From: a virus
Length of the DNA stretch: 44,893 bases
IMG/VR virus record: IMGVR_UViG_3300033149_002422
Location: 1 to 44,893 of that record
Direction: 5' to 3' (one strand)
Made by a program: the position numbers and the translations under genes. How positions within the stretch are numbered: position 1 is the first letter of the stretch; each line of letters begins with the position of its first letter. This document shows, in pieces, positions 1 to 7,208 of the stretch. The notes beneath the pieces are model-generated. The model saw only the letters and a program-made list of their open reading frames with translations, searched no databases and had not been told where the DNA came from.

Positions 1-95
1 GGGACCTCACATTGAATAGGCTCATTCTCAACACTACCCACTGCATACATGACAGTGAATAACGCCACGACAAATGTGATGACCCTCTTCAACAT
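1..95 (-). CDS. Signal-peptide, beta-rich protein (first part; continues at 44893-44311)
   Basis: This is the 5' end of a gene split by the window ends. On the minus strand an ATG at 95 follows a GAGGTGGGAACG ribosome-binding site. It encodes a short basic N-terminus (MLKR), a hydrophobic stretch of about 14 residues (VITFVVALFTVMYAVG) and then a polar chain. This is a typical secretory signal or N-terminal anchor. The frame runs off position 1 and, if the molecule is circular, continues in phase at 44893 down to the stop at 44311, giving 225 aa. The stop of the upstream gene (106) lies 11 nt before the start. The signal peptide is seen directly; export or surface display is inferred. Confidence 0.8.
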   Translation of the reverse strand, partial: MLKRVITFVVALFTVMYAVGSVENEPIQCEV

Positions 96-105
96 CGTTC
101 CCACC

Positions 106-414
106 TCACGCTTCATCGAAATCTTCGTCGTTCTCGTCGGTCTCACGGAACCGCTTCAGCATCTCCTCCTCCACCACGCCCAGCTTCCACGAGGCGATGG
201 ACAGCTCCCTCTTCGCCTCCTCGGCCTGCTGGAGAGCCTTGAGATATGTGGGGTTCTGGAGCATGTTCTCGACATCCTGACGCTCCTTGGTCAGCTTCTC
301 ATTGGCGAGCCTCTGCTTGCGCTTCAGTGCTCCGTATCCGGTCTTGAGGTCGTTATCTGTAGCACTCGCCACCTTCCTGCGGAACGCTTCCTTCTCACTC
401 ATTTCATCTGCCAT
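106..414 (-). CDS. Hypothetical coiled-coil protein
   Basis: A 102-residue hydrophilic protein, almost entirely predicted helix, with Lys/Arg/Glu-rich heptads over residues 30-95 and an acidic tail ending in Asp-Glu-rich residues. It has no membrane segment and no recognisable family. It is preceded by GAGGCATAATA before the ATG and follows the three-TM gene at 417-788 by 2 nt, so the two are probably co-translated. It sits between the membrane cluster and the tail genes in the late operon. It could be a tail chaperone or a cytoplasmic partner of the membrane proteins, but nothing proves either. Confidence 0.75.
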   Translation of the reverse strand: MADEMSEKEAFRRKVASATDNDLKTGYGALKRKQRLANEKLTKERQDVENMLQNPTYLKALQQAEEAKRELSIASWKLGVVEEEMLKRFRETDENDEDFDEA

Positions 415-416
415 TA

Positions 417-788
417 TTATGCCTCCTTGATTATCACCGTTCTCTTGATATCCAGCCTGGCGATCCTGAACTGGAACGCCGTATGGACAACCTGTATGAT
501 TATCACGATACCGAGTAAAATCATCTCAGGCACGGCCTCGTTGTATTCAATCGCCGTTACACCAATCGGCCCGTCTGAGAGATAGGATGCTACAACGATA
601 TACATGGAAATTATCAGCAGAGCAATGGACGACAACCCTGCACCGATGTCCATTCCCTTGTCCATCCTCATGAAATACCACGCCGTCATTCTGTCGGATA
701 TGATCCATGACAGCAGCCAGGACTGGAGCATGACCATACAGAAGAAAGCAAATATCCCTGCTACCAGTATCAACGGGGTGAAGTTCAT
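417..788 (-). CDS. Small membrane protein, three TM segments
   Basis: A 123-residue protein with three clear hydrophobic stretches, at about residues 5-30, 50-68 and 90-105, separated by short charged loops. The C-terminus is basic (FRIARLDIKR). The start has a good site, AAGGTGG six bases before ATG. A TATA-like AT-rich stretch lies about 40 bp upstream (825-836 on the minus strand), so it may have its own promoter. Its place among other membrane and coiled-coil genes in the late operon fits a holin-like or virion-exit role, but there is no family match, and small multi-TM proteins are not diagnostic. Confidence 0.75.
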   Translation of the reverse strand: MNFTPLILVAGIFAFFCMVMLQSWLLSWIISDRMTAWYFMRMDKGMDIGAGLSSIALLIISMYIVVASYLSDGPIGVTAIEYNEAVPEMILLGIVIIIQVVHTAFQFRIARLDIKRTVIIKEA

Positions 789-828
789 TACATGCCACCT
801 TACTGTACTGAAATATAACTGTAACTAT

Positions 829-1542
829 TTAATAATAGGGTTTGAGAATGTCCACATTGTTGTAGATGAGGTTCCACTGCCTCGCCAGGTGTGTTACGGT
901 CGGTTCATTCTTCATCCAGTGCTTCATGTCCAGGCAGAGGATGTCGGGAACTCCCTCTTCCGATCTGTCCTTGACGTAATCGAGTATCACGGTTTCTCCA
1001 TAAACATCAACCACTTTCCAGGTGGTCCCGTCCTTGAAATAGCGTCTCATTATCTCGAACTGCCCACCGGTGTGTATCTTCAACTGGTAACTCATCGAGA
1101 TATTTACATTGCCGTAGACAATGACAACCATTGGCCTTATGAATCCAGACCGGTATCCGCACCAGAATACATAGGTCTCTTCATGATACTGCTTCATCAA
1201 CTGTGCCATTATGTACACGAGTGATTTCTCGGTTATCACCCTCTTCTTCATGGCCCTATCCAGTGTCATTATCTCAATTGAATTGTTGGTATAATCCACG
1301 CTGAAGAAGGTGTGCATCAGAGTGTATAATTTCCACGGGGACTTGATGGACTTTATGTATTCTGCTGTGAATACATTGCTCTTCATTTTGAAGTACAGAT
1401 ACCAGAACGCAACCTTGATTGGCGTTAGAATTGTTAGAAGTATGGCCCGTCTCCGTGCAGACCTGATATACTTCTTCCTCTGCTTGTTGTAGTTTTTCTT
1501 CTCATTAGGCGACTTGTCGCCTATCTCCAGAGTGAACTTCAT
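829..1542 (-). CDS. Hypothetical protein with basic N-terminus and one membrane segment
   Basis: A 237-residue protein. The first 35 residues are very basic (NYNKQRKKYIRSARRR), followed by one hydrophobic stretch at about residues 33-52 that could be a membrane anchor. The remainder is a mixed alpha/beta domain rich in Tyr, Trp and Val with no motif I recognise. It starts at an ATG only 4 nt after the upstream stop and lacks a strong ribosome-binding site, so translation is likely coupled to the 1547-1843 gene. It belongs to the membrane cluster at the head-tail boundary of the late operon. Confidence 0.7.
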   Translation of the reverse strand: MKFTLEIGDKSPNEKKNYNKQRKKYIRSARRRAILLTILTPIKVAFWYLYFKMKSNVFTAEYIKSIKSPWKLYTLMHTFFSVDYTNNSIEIMTLDRAMKKRVITEKSLVYIMAQLMKQYHEETYVFWCGYRSGFIRPMVVIVYGNVNISMSYQLKIHTGGQFEIMRRYFKDGTTWKVVDVYGETVILDYVKDRSEEGVPDILCLDMKHWMKNEPTVTHLARQWNLIYNNVDILKPYY

Positions 1543-1546
1543 GCTG

Positions 1547-1843
1547 TTATATGCGGGTCAGAATATATGAAACTACCGTTATCGCGGAACCAACGACCAG
1601 GGTGATGAGTGCACCTATCAAGCCACTGACCACCTTCTTCACATCCTTGACATTGTTTTCCAGTGATCCGACCCTACCCCTGATTCCGTTCTTGCCCTTC
1701 TCCCCATAGACAGTCTTTTCAAGAGTGACAAGCCTCTCCTGCATTGGACAACTCTTGATGGCCTCTTGCACTATCATATATGTTCTGTACTCGTCTTCAT
1801 CCAATGTCAACCCACCAACCGTGAACTCACTGATAGTAAACAC
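1547..1843 (-). CDS. Coiled-coil protein with C-terminal TM (XhlA-like architecture)
   Basis: A 98-residue protein. The central part (about residues 35-70) is heptad-rich with repeated Leu/Val (RVGSLENNVKDVKKVV), and one C-terminal TM helix (about 72-95) ends in a short basic tail. This layout resembles the small XhlA-type hemolysin/lysis accessory proteins of bacteriophages, but the match is architectural only. The start codon is GTG and overlaps the end of the connector gene by 17 nt; no better start exists nearby. Its role in lysis or virion egress is a guess. Confidence 0.65.
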   Translation of the reverse strand: MFTISEFTVGGLTLDEDEYRTYMIVQEAIKSCPMQERLVTLEKTVYGEKGKNGIRGRVGSLENNVKDVKKVVSGLIGALITLVVGSAITVVSYILTRI

Positions 1844-3095
1844 CCCCGACTATCTCGCGTCTCCTGGACAGTATCTTGTTGGCCTTACTCTTCCAGTGCT
1901 GGAGAGTCTTTTCGACATCAATGGTGGACACATTCGCCCTCGGTAGATTGAGGGCATATCTCTCGTTGATGAGCAGGTCAGACGCTGTCAGAAGGATGCA
2001 CGCCTTCTTTATGTCGCCAGGTATTGAACTGTATTCCTTTCTGTAGTGCCCTCTCCGATAGCCAACCCTCACCGTCTTGTGCCCCGTGTCAATCGCAATG
2101 GTGATTGGATAGATGACTCCCTGGTCGTAGTCGACCCATAGATCGTAATTGCTGCTCTCTCTGCTCTCCTGCCTCTCTGTGGTGACATCTAAGGTGTCGC
2201 CGGTGCCAGTGCCCGTTGTCCTGGTAAACGTCACAGCGGTCACCGTATTGAAGAAATGGGTGGTGTATCCATACCAACCGTCTGCCTCGGTGAATGTCTC
2301 CGAGATGGAGTTCCCTGCCTGGTCAGTCCCCTCAATCTTCAGCGAGAACTCGGTTATGTTGGCATGTGTGAGGTTCCACTTCAGTTTGCTGGCGAGCCTG
2401 GGTTGCATTGCCAGTGTGCATGTGATGGGAGACGATGCCGACAGGTCCTCGGAGTCCACTATCTCATCCACAATGGATTCCCATACCGTGTACCCGTTTA
2501 CGGGATCTAGTAGGTCCTTCCAGTCTCCACCTATTTGAACGCGTACGTAGTCGCCTTTGGTCCTGTCAAACGGGAGTATGTTCCTGTTGTCCAGCCGAAT
2601 TGGATACCTCCAGTTACTCGAATAGGAGAGTGGTTGGGAGTAGTATGGGAATGACTTGTCCCTGCCGAGCATGATTGTCACGAACTCTTCTATCCTCTCA
2701 CCAACGGTCCTGTAACTCGTGTGGATGTCCCTGTCGATCTCATCCTCCACCATGTTGATGATGTCCTCAACATCGGTGTGTGATGGAACCGTCCTTGGTG
2801 TGAAATGCGACTGGTTCTCCACCTTTCCATTTGCCAGTACTGTATAGTTATTGGACAGGTTGGAAGAGCACACCAGCTTCGTCCCCGATATGGAACTCAC
2901 AGTGAGTTCTTCCCCGGTCGGGTTGTCATCATCGTATATGATGATCTTCGTGCCGGAGTTGAAATGAACCACTGACGCACCCACATCTATCTCATTCTGC
3001 CCCGAGTTGGCATCGGCATTGAGGTCTCGTGGAGTGTCCCTCTTCAACCCCATGAACCTCGACACATCCAGAACGGAACAGTACGATGTCGTCAT
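1827..3095 (-). CDS. Probable head-tail connector (adaptor) with inserted beta domain
   Basis: A 422-residue protein. The N-terminal segment (MTTSYCSVLDVSRFMG) and the C-terminal helical part, with the motif IPGDIKKACILLTASDLLINE, resemble HK97 gp6-type connector proteins, which usually have about 100-200 residues. Between them lie long Thr/Ser/Gly-rich beta regions, making this version two to three times larger than usual. The second Met (3095) is chosen because the preceding small gene ends at 3101; a GTG at 3104 is the alternative. Its position after capsid and before tail genes supports the call, which remains moderate. Confidence 0.6.
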   Translation of the reverse strand: MTTSYCSVLDVSRFMGLKRDTPRDLNADANSGQNEIDVGASVVHFNSGTKIIIYDDDNPTGEELTVSSISGTKLVCSSNLSNNYTVLANGKVENQSHFTPRTVPSHTDVEDIINMVEDEIDRDIHTSYRTVGERIEEFVTIMLGRDKSFPYYSQPLSYSSNWRYPIRLDNRNILPFDRTKGDYVRVQIGGDWKDLLDPVNGYTVWESIVDEIVDSEDLSASSPITCTLAMQPRLASKLKWNLTHANITEFSLKIEGTDQAGNSISETFTEADGWYGYTTHFFNTVTAVTFTRTTGTGTGDTLDVTTERQESRESSNYDLWVDYDQGVIYPITIAIDTGHKTVRVGYRRGHYRKEYSSIPGDIKKACILLTASDLLINERYALNLPRANVSTIDVEKTLQHWKSKANKILSRRREIVGGVYYQ

Positions 3096-3100
3096 GGTTA

Positions 3101-3265
3101 TCACTTATTCGTTATGTAGTATTTAAGACTAACAATAAAGACTCCACAACCGAGTAACACATATCCAATGGGATTCCTGTAATCAGAGGTGAGAAATGAC
3201 GTACCGACCGCAATGAGGAATATACCAGGTGACATCAAATAAGGCTTCAGGGTCGTGGAGTCCAT
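3101..3265 (-). CDS. Tiny two-TM membrane protein
   Basis: A 54-residue gene between the capsid terminator and the connector gene. It has two hydrophobic helices (about residues 9-25 and 32-48) separated by a short polar turn (TSDYRNP) and ends YYITNK. Its stop codon lies 5 nt before the connector ATG. There is no Shine-Dalgarno site, but an AT-rich stretch lies 20-35 nt upstream, so a leaderless message is possible. The codon use matches its neighbours. A holin-like function is possible but unproven. Confidence 0.6.
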   Translation of the reverse strand: MDSTTLKPYLMSPGIFLIAVGTSFLTSDYRNPIGYVLLGCGVFIVSLKYYITNK

Positions 3266-3286
3266 ACACTACTATGGTTGTTTAAC

Positions 3287-3320
3287 AATAAAAAAATAGC
3301 GGAGATTTTGGGTACTCCGC
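3287..3320 (-). terminator. Hairpin plus T-tract terminator after the capsid genes
   Basis: Read on the minus strand, GCGGAG (3320-3315) pairs perfectly with CTCCGC (3304-3299) across a 10-nt loop and is followed by TATTTTTTT. It begins 27 nt after the stop of the last small capsid gene. The shape is that of a factor-independent terminator, and T-tracts also stop archaeal RNA polymerase. It would separate high-level capsid expression from the downstream connector and tail genes. Confidence 0.75.
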
Positions 3321-3346
3321 AGACCCGTTCCCTCGATGTGTGCTCA

Positions 3347-3643
3347 TCAGATTCCGAAAGCGATCCACTTTCCGACCTGATTTGCAATCGTCACGATGGT
3401 GACATCTCCGGTGAATCCAGCGACTGACACGTCAGACACCGCCTCATTCACCACTGCCTGGTCCGAACCAACAGCAGCAGCGTGGGGCTGTAGTATCATA
3501 GCGTAGCACTGCTTGAACCCGGTCTCGATGTCCCCTCCGGTTGAACCACCAGCGGACTTGAACCAACCCGATCTCATGTAGACCCCGCTGACGGGGACTC
3601 CATTCCCGAGTTCGTTCTTGTCCCATCCAAAGGTGAAAGCCAT
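3347..3643 (-). CDS. Small capsid-associated protein B (probable decoration protein)
   Basis: A 98-residue Gly/Ala/Ser/Val-rich beta protein that starts MAFTFGWDK and ends with GKWIAFGI. The start at 3643 has GAGGTGATACAC before ATG and lies 11 nt after the stop of the similar gene at 3654-3944. The two share a MAF start, a similar length, a Gly-rich beta composition and an aromatic-Ala/Ile-Gly end, which suggests an old duplication. The position two genes after the major capsid protein and the abundant-protein composition suggest capsid decoration or cement; this is inference. Confidence 0.7.
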   Translation of the reverse strand: MAFTFGWDKNELGNGVPVSGVYMRSGWFKSAGGSTGGDIETGFKQCYAMILQPHAAAVGSDQAVVNEAVSDVSVAGFTGDVTIVTIANQVGKWIAFGI

Positions 3644-3653
3644 GTGTATCACC

Positions 3654-3944
3654 TCAAGCCAGTGGTCCAATTGCCCAGAACTGTCCAGTGTCGTTTGCCG
3701 TGCATGCCCCTATTGAGAGCATACCATCCGATGAAGTCGACATGTCATCCTCAACATTCCAACCCCACAGAGTGACCCCCGTCCCCGTTAGGGTCGAGAC
3801 TCCAGCCATGTAGATGGTGTCGAGGTAGTCTGACAGATCGATTTCTCCCTTGGTCACGGAATCAGCATCCCAGGTCCCCTCGATCAACTGAAGATTCCCA
3901 GGACTGAAATGCTTGTTCACGTTTATTGACGAACTGAATGCCAT
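3654..3944 (-). CDS. Small capsid-associated protein A (probable decoration protein)
   Basis: A 96-residue beta-rich protein starting MAFSSSINVNKHF and ending GQFWAIGPLA. A strong site, AAGGAGTGTGATGTGA, precedes the ATG. It is the apparent paralogue of the next gene (3347-3643). The spacing on both sides is short, so the pair is translated in tandem. It is likely a virion surface or cement protein, from its position directly downstream of the capsid block; no named family was recognised. Confidence 0.7.
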   Translation of the reverse strand: MAFSSSINVNKHFSPGNLQLIEGTWDADSVTKGEIDLSDYLDTIYMAGVSTLTGTGVTLWGWNVEDDMSTSSDGMLSIGACTANDTGQFWAIGPLA

Positions 3945-3949
3945 TCACA

Positions 3950-4459
3950 TCACACTCCTTTTGTCTTTTTGGCCTTCTTCTTGGTTTTCTTCTTCATCGA
4001 CTTCTTCTTCTCCAGTTCCCTCATCAGGTGATGATACGGTCCATTCTCCTGGACGAACCTGTATCTCTTCTTCACCTTTCGCGGACCTTCCTCAAGCCCC
4101 CGCCTCAGCTTTTCATTCCACTCATCGACCTTCTTGTTGTACTCGATGATGTCCTTGTTCACCTCCATTGAGGCGTTCTTGGACATGTTGATGTACTTCT
4201 TCGCTTCTTCCATTGTAAGGACAATGGCGTCATCGCGGTCGATGTAGTCTCTCGCAGCTGAGGTGGGACATGCACTGAATGACTTGGGAAGCAGTGTGTA
4301 TCTGGTTCCATCAGCGTGCTGAACGATCTCTCTGTTGTTCCCCAGGAGAACCACTATACACTGTTCGTGCTCGATCCTTGTGAGGACTTCGTCATTCACA
4401 TACTGTTTCACTACCTTCGCGTCATCCAGTGGCAACTTCTCTTTGTCTTTGACTACCAT
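3950..4459 (-). CDS. Hypothetical basic protein with lysine-rich tail
   Basis: A 169-residue protein lying between the major capsid protein and the two small capsid proteins. The N-terminal two thirds is mixed alpha/beta. Residues 105-150 are helical and charged (KVDEWNEKLRRGLEEG), and the last 20 residues are almost all Lys (KKKSMKKKTKKKAKKTK), a likely nucleic-acid or membrane-surface contact. GGAGGCTTTTGA precedes the ATG. It might bind packaged DNA inside the head. No family was recognised. Confidence 0.7.
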   Translation of the reverse strand: MVVKDKEKLPLDDAKVVKQYVNDEVLTRIEHEQCIVVLLGNNREIVQHADGTRYTLLPKSFSACPTSAARDYIDRDDAIVLTMEEAKKYINMSKNASMEVNKDIIEYNKKVDEWNEKLRRGLEEGPRKVKKRYRFVQENGPYHHLMRELEKKKSMKKKTKKKAKKTKGV

Positions 4460-4471
4460 TCAAAAGCCTCC

Positions 4472-5674
4472 TCAGACCTCCTTGATGTCTCTTAGTTTCC
4501 CGTGCTTGAAGAAACTGTATGCATGAAGGTTTCCCATCGTGTGATACAGTCCAACCACTTTGTGCTGGTCAAGGAAGATGTCGTCGCCCTGTGTCATTCC
4601 CCTCTCGTAGTACACGGTGGGAAGGTCCACCCAAAAGGAGATGTCAGGCAGGTAGATCATGTAGATGGGCGTCAGTCCACCGGAAGGTGTCATGGATGCC
4701 TGGATGTGCTGAGACACGACAATGGGTATGTTGTCGTACATGTTCAGCTCGAACCCGAACTCCTGGCCTTTCACCTGTCTCAGACCGGAAAACATGGTTG
4801 TGACATACTTTCCAGAGGTCCAGACCCTGTGTGGTCTTGCCAACTGCTTGAGCCTCTTCTGCGTTCCGAGACCGGTCAGGAACACGTATCCCTCGGTTGA
4901 GAGGATTCCGCACTTCTCCCTGACACCCTCGATGAGGTCATCGACCAGGTTTAGAGTGAACGGTCTCAGGGTCTCCGAGTTGTGGTCCACATAGGCATCA
5001 TACCATCCAGCAGCCGTGGACCTATCCACGGTGTTCTGGTAGAACTTGGACGCAGCATCTCCCTTCGCGTTGATGGTTGCACAGTTCGTGAACTCATCGT
5101 AGTTGGAGATTATCTGGTCTATGGGGACCATCTCCTTCGAGGCATTGTCTCCGATCTCCTGGGCCATCTGCTCCGACAGGAAGTACTTGTGCGAGAGACC
5201 CTGGAGCCTCACGTACTGAGACCAGACAACTGCCTGACCCCTCTGTGCTTCCCTGTAGTTCAGTTCAGTGTTGGAGAACTTGGTATCCAGTGTCCTGGGC
5301 CTGTCGAAGAGCTGTGCGAAGCCGAATATGCCATCGTCGGGAAGGGATTCCTTCTCATCGAGTGCATACCCCTTGGTCGAGGGCCACGCAGTGACAACTC
5401 TCCAGCCGTTCCAGCCGGTTCCGTTGGTTCCCCAGGTCTCAACCTTGATGAGACCCACGAGATTCAGTTCGGTGTTGATGTTTATCCACAGCTTCGCCCC
5501 TATCATCTGATAGGCGTTCCCGGATGTGGATATTTCAAGAGGTGCATCGGCCTTGCCGAAGATGTGTGCTCCGAACTCGGACCCGTATGCCTTGATGAAC
5601 TTCTCCCTGGTGTTGAGCAGGTTTCCATCCTTCACAAGCGGTGCCGGGTCCTTGAATTCTCCGATTCCTATCAT
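4472..5674 (-). CDS. Major capsid protein (HK97-fold type)
   Basis: A 400-residue protein encoded directly after a protease-scaffold fusion, the classical position and length of HK97-fold capsid proteins. The C-terminal half has the expected mixed beta/alpha pattern with NIPIVVSQHIQ and an aromatic-rich end (HAYSFFKHGKLRDIKEV). The start at 5674 overlaps the preceding stop (ATGA) and follows GGGAGGGGATGTAGA, a strong site expected for an abundant protein. There are few cysteines. The fold assignment rests on context and length, not on a sequence search. Confidence 0.8.
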   Translation of the reverse strand: MIGIGEFKDPAPLVKDGNLLNTREKFIKAYGSEFGAHIFGKADAPLEISTSGNAYQMIGAKLWININTELNLVGLIKVETWGTNGTGWNGWRVVTAWPSTKGYALDEKESLPDDGIFGFAQLFDRPRTLDTKFSNTELNYREAQRGQAVVWSQYVRLQGLSHKYFLSEQMAQEIGDNASKEMVPIDQIISNYDEFTNCATINAKGDAASKFYQNTVDRSTAAGWYDAYVDHNSETLRPFTLNLVDDLIEGVREKCGILSTEGYVFLTGLGTQKRLKQLARPHRVWTSGKYVTTMFSGLRQVKGQEFGFELNMYDNIPIVVSQHIQASMTPSGGLTPIYMIYLPDISFWVDLPTVYYERGMTQGDDIFLDQHKVVGLYHTMGNLHAYSFFKHGKLRDIKEV

Positions 5675-6168
5675 TCTACATCCCCTCCTATTAGCGACTT
5701 CTCCATATCCTTCAAGGAAGGAATGGAGTCGATATCCCCGTTCTTGAGGATTTCATCACCCTTCTTGACGGCTTTCGCGAGTGTCTTGAAGAACTCTACA
5801 TTCTTCTCGTCGTCGCCCTTGAGTATGTTCTCGGGCAGGTTCGCACCGTCAAAGGGTGTGTATCCCAGGGCCTTGATGATCTCCGCTCCGTCGTCCTTGG
5901 CGAGTTCTTCCATGACTTCCTTCTTGATGGACTCTCTGTCCTCCTTCAGGATTTCACGGACTCTGTCTTCGCTCAGGGCCTTGGAGAGTTCCCCATCCTT
6001 GGCGTCCAGGTCTTTCTTCACCCCTTCCAGTTCAGATTTGAGGCCGTCTCTCTCCTTCTCTATGGCCTCCTTCTCTTTTACAAGAGAGGTGTGCTGTTCG
6101 TTGAGTTCCTGGAGGGACTTCTTCAGTTCCTCCAACTCTTTCTTCATGGCCTCTATTTCGTCTGCCAT
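5671..6168 (-). CDS. Nested scaffold protein (internal in-frame start)
   Basis: Inside the protease-scaffold gene an in-frame ATG at 6168 (residue 334, MADEIEAMKKELEEL) is preceded by AAAGGTGATGAACCT, a good ribosome-binding site 7 nt away. It marks exactly the start of the coiled-coil scaffold. The separate 165-aa product would be analogous to lambda Nu3 made from within gene C. The site and the domain boundary are seen; use of the start is inferred. Confidence 0.55.
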   Translation of the reverse strand: MADEIEAMKKELEELKKSLQELNEQHTSLVKEKEAIEKERDGLKSELEGVKKDLDAKDGELSKALSEDRVREILKEDRESIKKEVMEELAKDDGAEIIKALGYTPFDGANLPENILKGDDEKNVEFFKTLAKAVKKGDEILKNGDIDSIPSLKDMEKSLIGGDVE

Positions 6169-7167
6169 AGGTTCATCACCTTTGTTTATGTAAATCGGTT
6201 TGACTTCAGTCCACTCAGAACGGGACTGAAATGTGTATCTGCCATTCTTATCTCTGGTATAATTAACTTTGTATTTCTTACCATTGTTCTCTACAACAAT
6301 TCCAGTGTCTCCAACTCTTTCTACGTAATTCCAGTCATTTTCATCGCTTGGGAATTGTTCTTTGAAGTCTGCTTTAATGGAGTCTATTTTGTCTGAATAT
6401 TCAGAAGCCCCTTTATTCACTTCAACAGCTTTCAACTGTTCAAGAGCTTCTTTTCTCGTGTCATGTTTTCCGAGTACCTTACCAGCGTGAGACAGCACGA
6501 CCCACTTCTTGCCGCGTTGTTCTATGTATTTAACGACTTCCTCCTCATCGGAGTCATCTTCCTTGAACACCATTGAAGTGTACAGCTCCTTCGCGAGTTC
6601 AAACGCCTTCTGGTATGAAATCCCTTCCTCCATGTACCTCTGAACCTCTTTCATGAACTCTGGAGTGTTGTACAACTCGTCATCGTTCTTCTTGATCTGC
6701 TTTCCATCAATCTCTATCATGTCGGCTTCATAGTTACAGCCCTTGGGGACCCAGGCATAGTTGACGGCTTCTATTTCGTCAAGTATCTCCTCGTCTCCCT
6801 TCTTGAACTTGTTGTAGGAGAACCCGCGAATGGACATCTGGTGCTTGCCCTTTTCCAGCTGCTTCTGTATCTTTTTCAGATACATTCTATTCCCTGGAAC
6901 TTCACTGGTGACAATGATGCCCTTCTTGATCCCTTCCTTCTTGGTAACCTTGTCGGCAACTTGCAGGTCCTTTATGAACCCGACTTCAATGTCGGTGTGG
7001 TTCCAGTGGGTCTTTGGCTTGTTTGCCATCATGTAGGGGATGTCCTTTATCAGTGCCTCGATGGGTATTCTCTGATTGGCCTTGTCCCTTATGTCAACAG
7101 TTCCCCATGACTTGATAGTCATTGTACCATCATCATTCTTGACGATGGATATGATATTGGAACTCAT
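5671..7167 (-). CDS. Prohead protease fused to scaffold
   Basis: A 498-residue protein. Residues 1-165 look like a phage prohead serine protease of the XkdF/S78-like group: candidate catalytic His54 or His57 in THWNHTDIEVG and Ser112 in QMSIRGFS. Residues about 176-330 form an AT-rich, apparently inserted segment that includes a small domain (KKWVVLSHAGKVLGKHDTRK) resembling the DUF2188 fold. Residues 334-498 are a long coiled coil (KKELEELKKSLQELNEQ), the scaffold. Protease-scaffold fusions that also use an internal start are known from other tailed viruses. The ATG at 7167 has no Shine-Dalgarno site and seems to be expressed as a leaderless mRNA (see 7190-7197). Confidence 0.8.
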   Translation of the reverse strand: MSSNIISIVKNDDGTMTIKSWGTVDIRDKANQRIPIEALIKDIPYMMANKPKTHWNHTDIEVGFIKDLQVADKVTKKEGIKKGIIVTSEVPGNRMYLKKIQKQLEKGKHQMSIRGFSYNKFKKGDEEILDEIEAVNYAWVPKGCNYEADMIEIDGKQIKKNDDELYNTPEFMKEVQRYMEEGISYQKAFELAKELYTSMVFKEDDSDEEEVVKYIEQRGKKWVVLSHAGKVLGKHDTRKEALEQLKAVEVNKGASEYSDKIDSIKADFKEQFPSDENDWNYVERVGDTGIVVENNGKKYKVNYTRDKNGRYTFQSRSEWTEVKPIYINKGDEPMADEIEAMKKELEELKKSLQELNEQHTSLVKEKEAIEKERDGLKSELEGVKKDLDAKDGELSKALSEDRVREILKEDRESIKKEVMEELAKDDGAEIIKALGYTPFDGANLPENILKGDDEKNVEFFKTLAKAVKKGDEILKNGDIDSIPSLKDMEKSLIGGDVE

Positions 7168-7189
7168 GATGGGTAATTGTCATGGAATG

Positions 7190-7197
7190 TATATTAA
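7190..7197 (-). promoter_or_regulatory. TATA box for leaderless protease-capsid transcript
   Basis: The minus strand carries TTAATATA centred at about 7194, 26-27 nt before the ATG at 7167. That is the archaeal TATA-to-start-site distance, and there is no Shine-Dalgarno sequence in between. The simplest reading is transcription starting at or next to the start codon. It would open the capsid sub-operon that ends at the 3287-3320 terminator. Confidence 0.55.
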
Positions 7198-7208
7198 CTT
7201 TACCGGAG

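Noticed and set aside
4982-6193. 403-codon plus-strand open frame opposite capsid and protease genes
   Set aside because: It is antisense to two well-supported genes, has no ribosome-binding site, and its Ser/Leu/Phe-rich composition is the complement of Glu/Lys-rich coding sequence.
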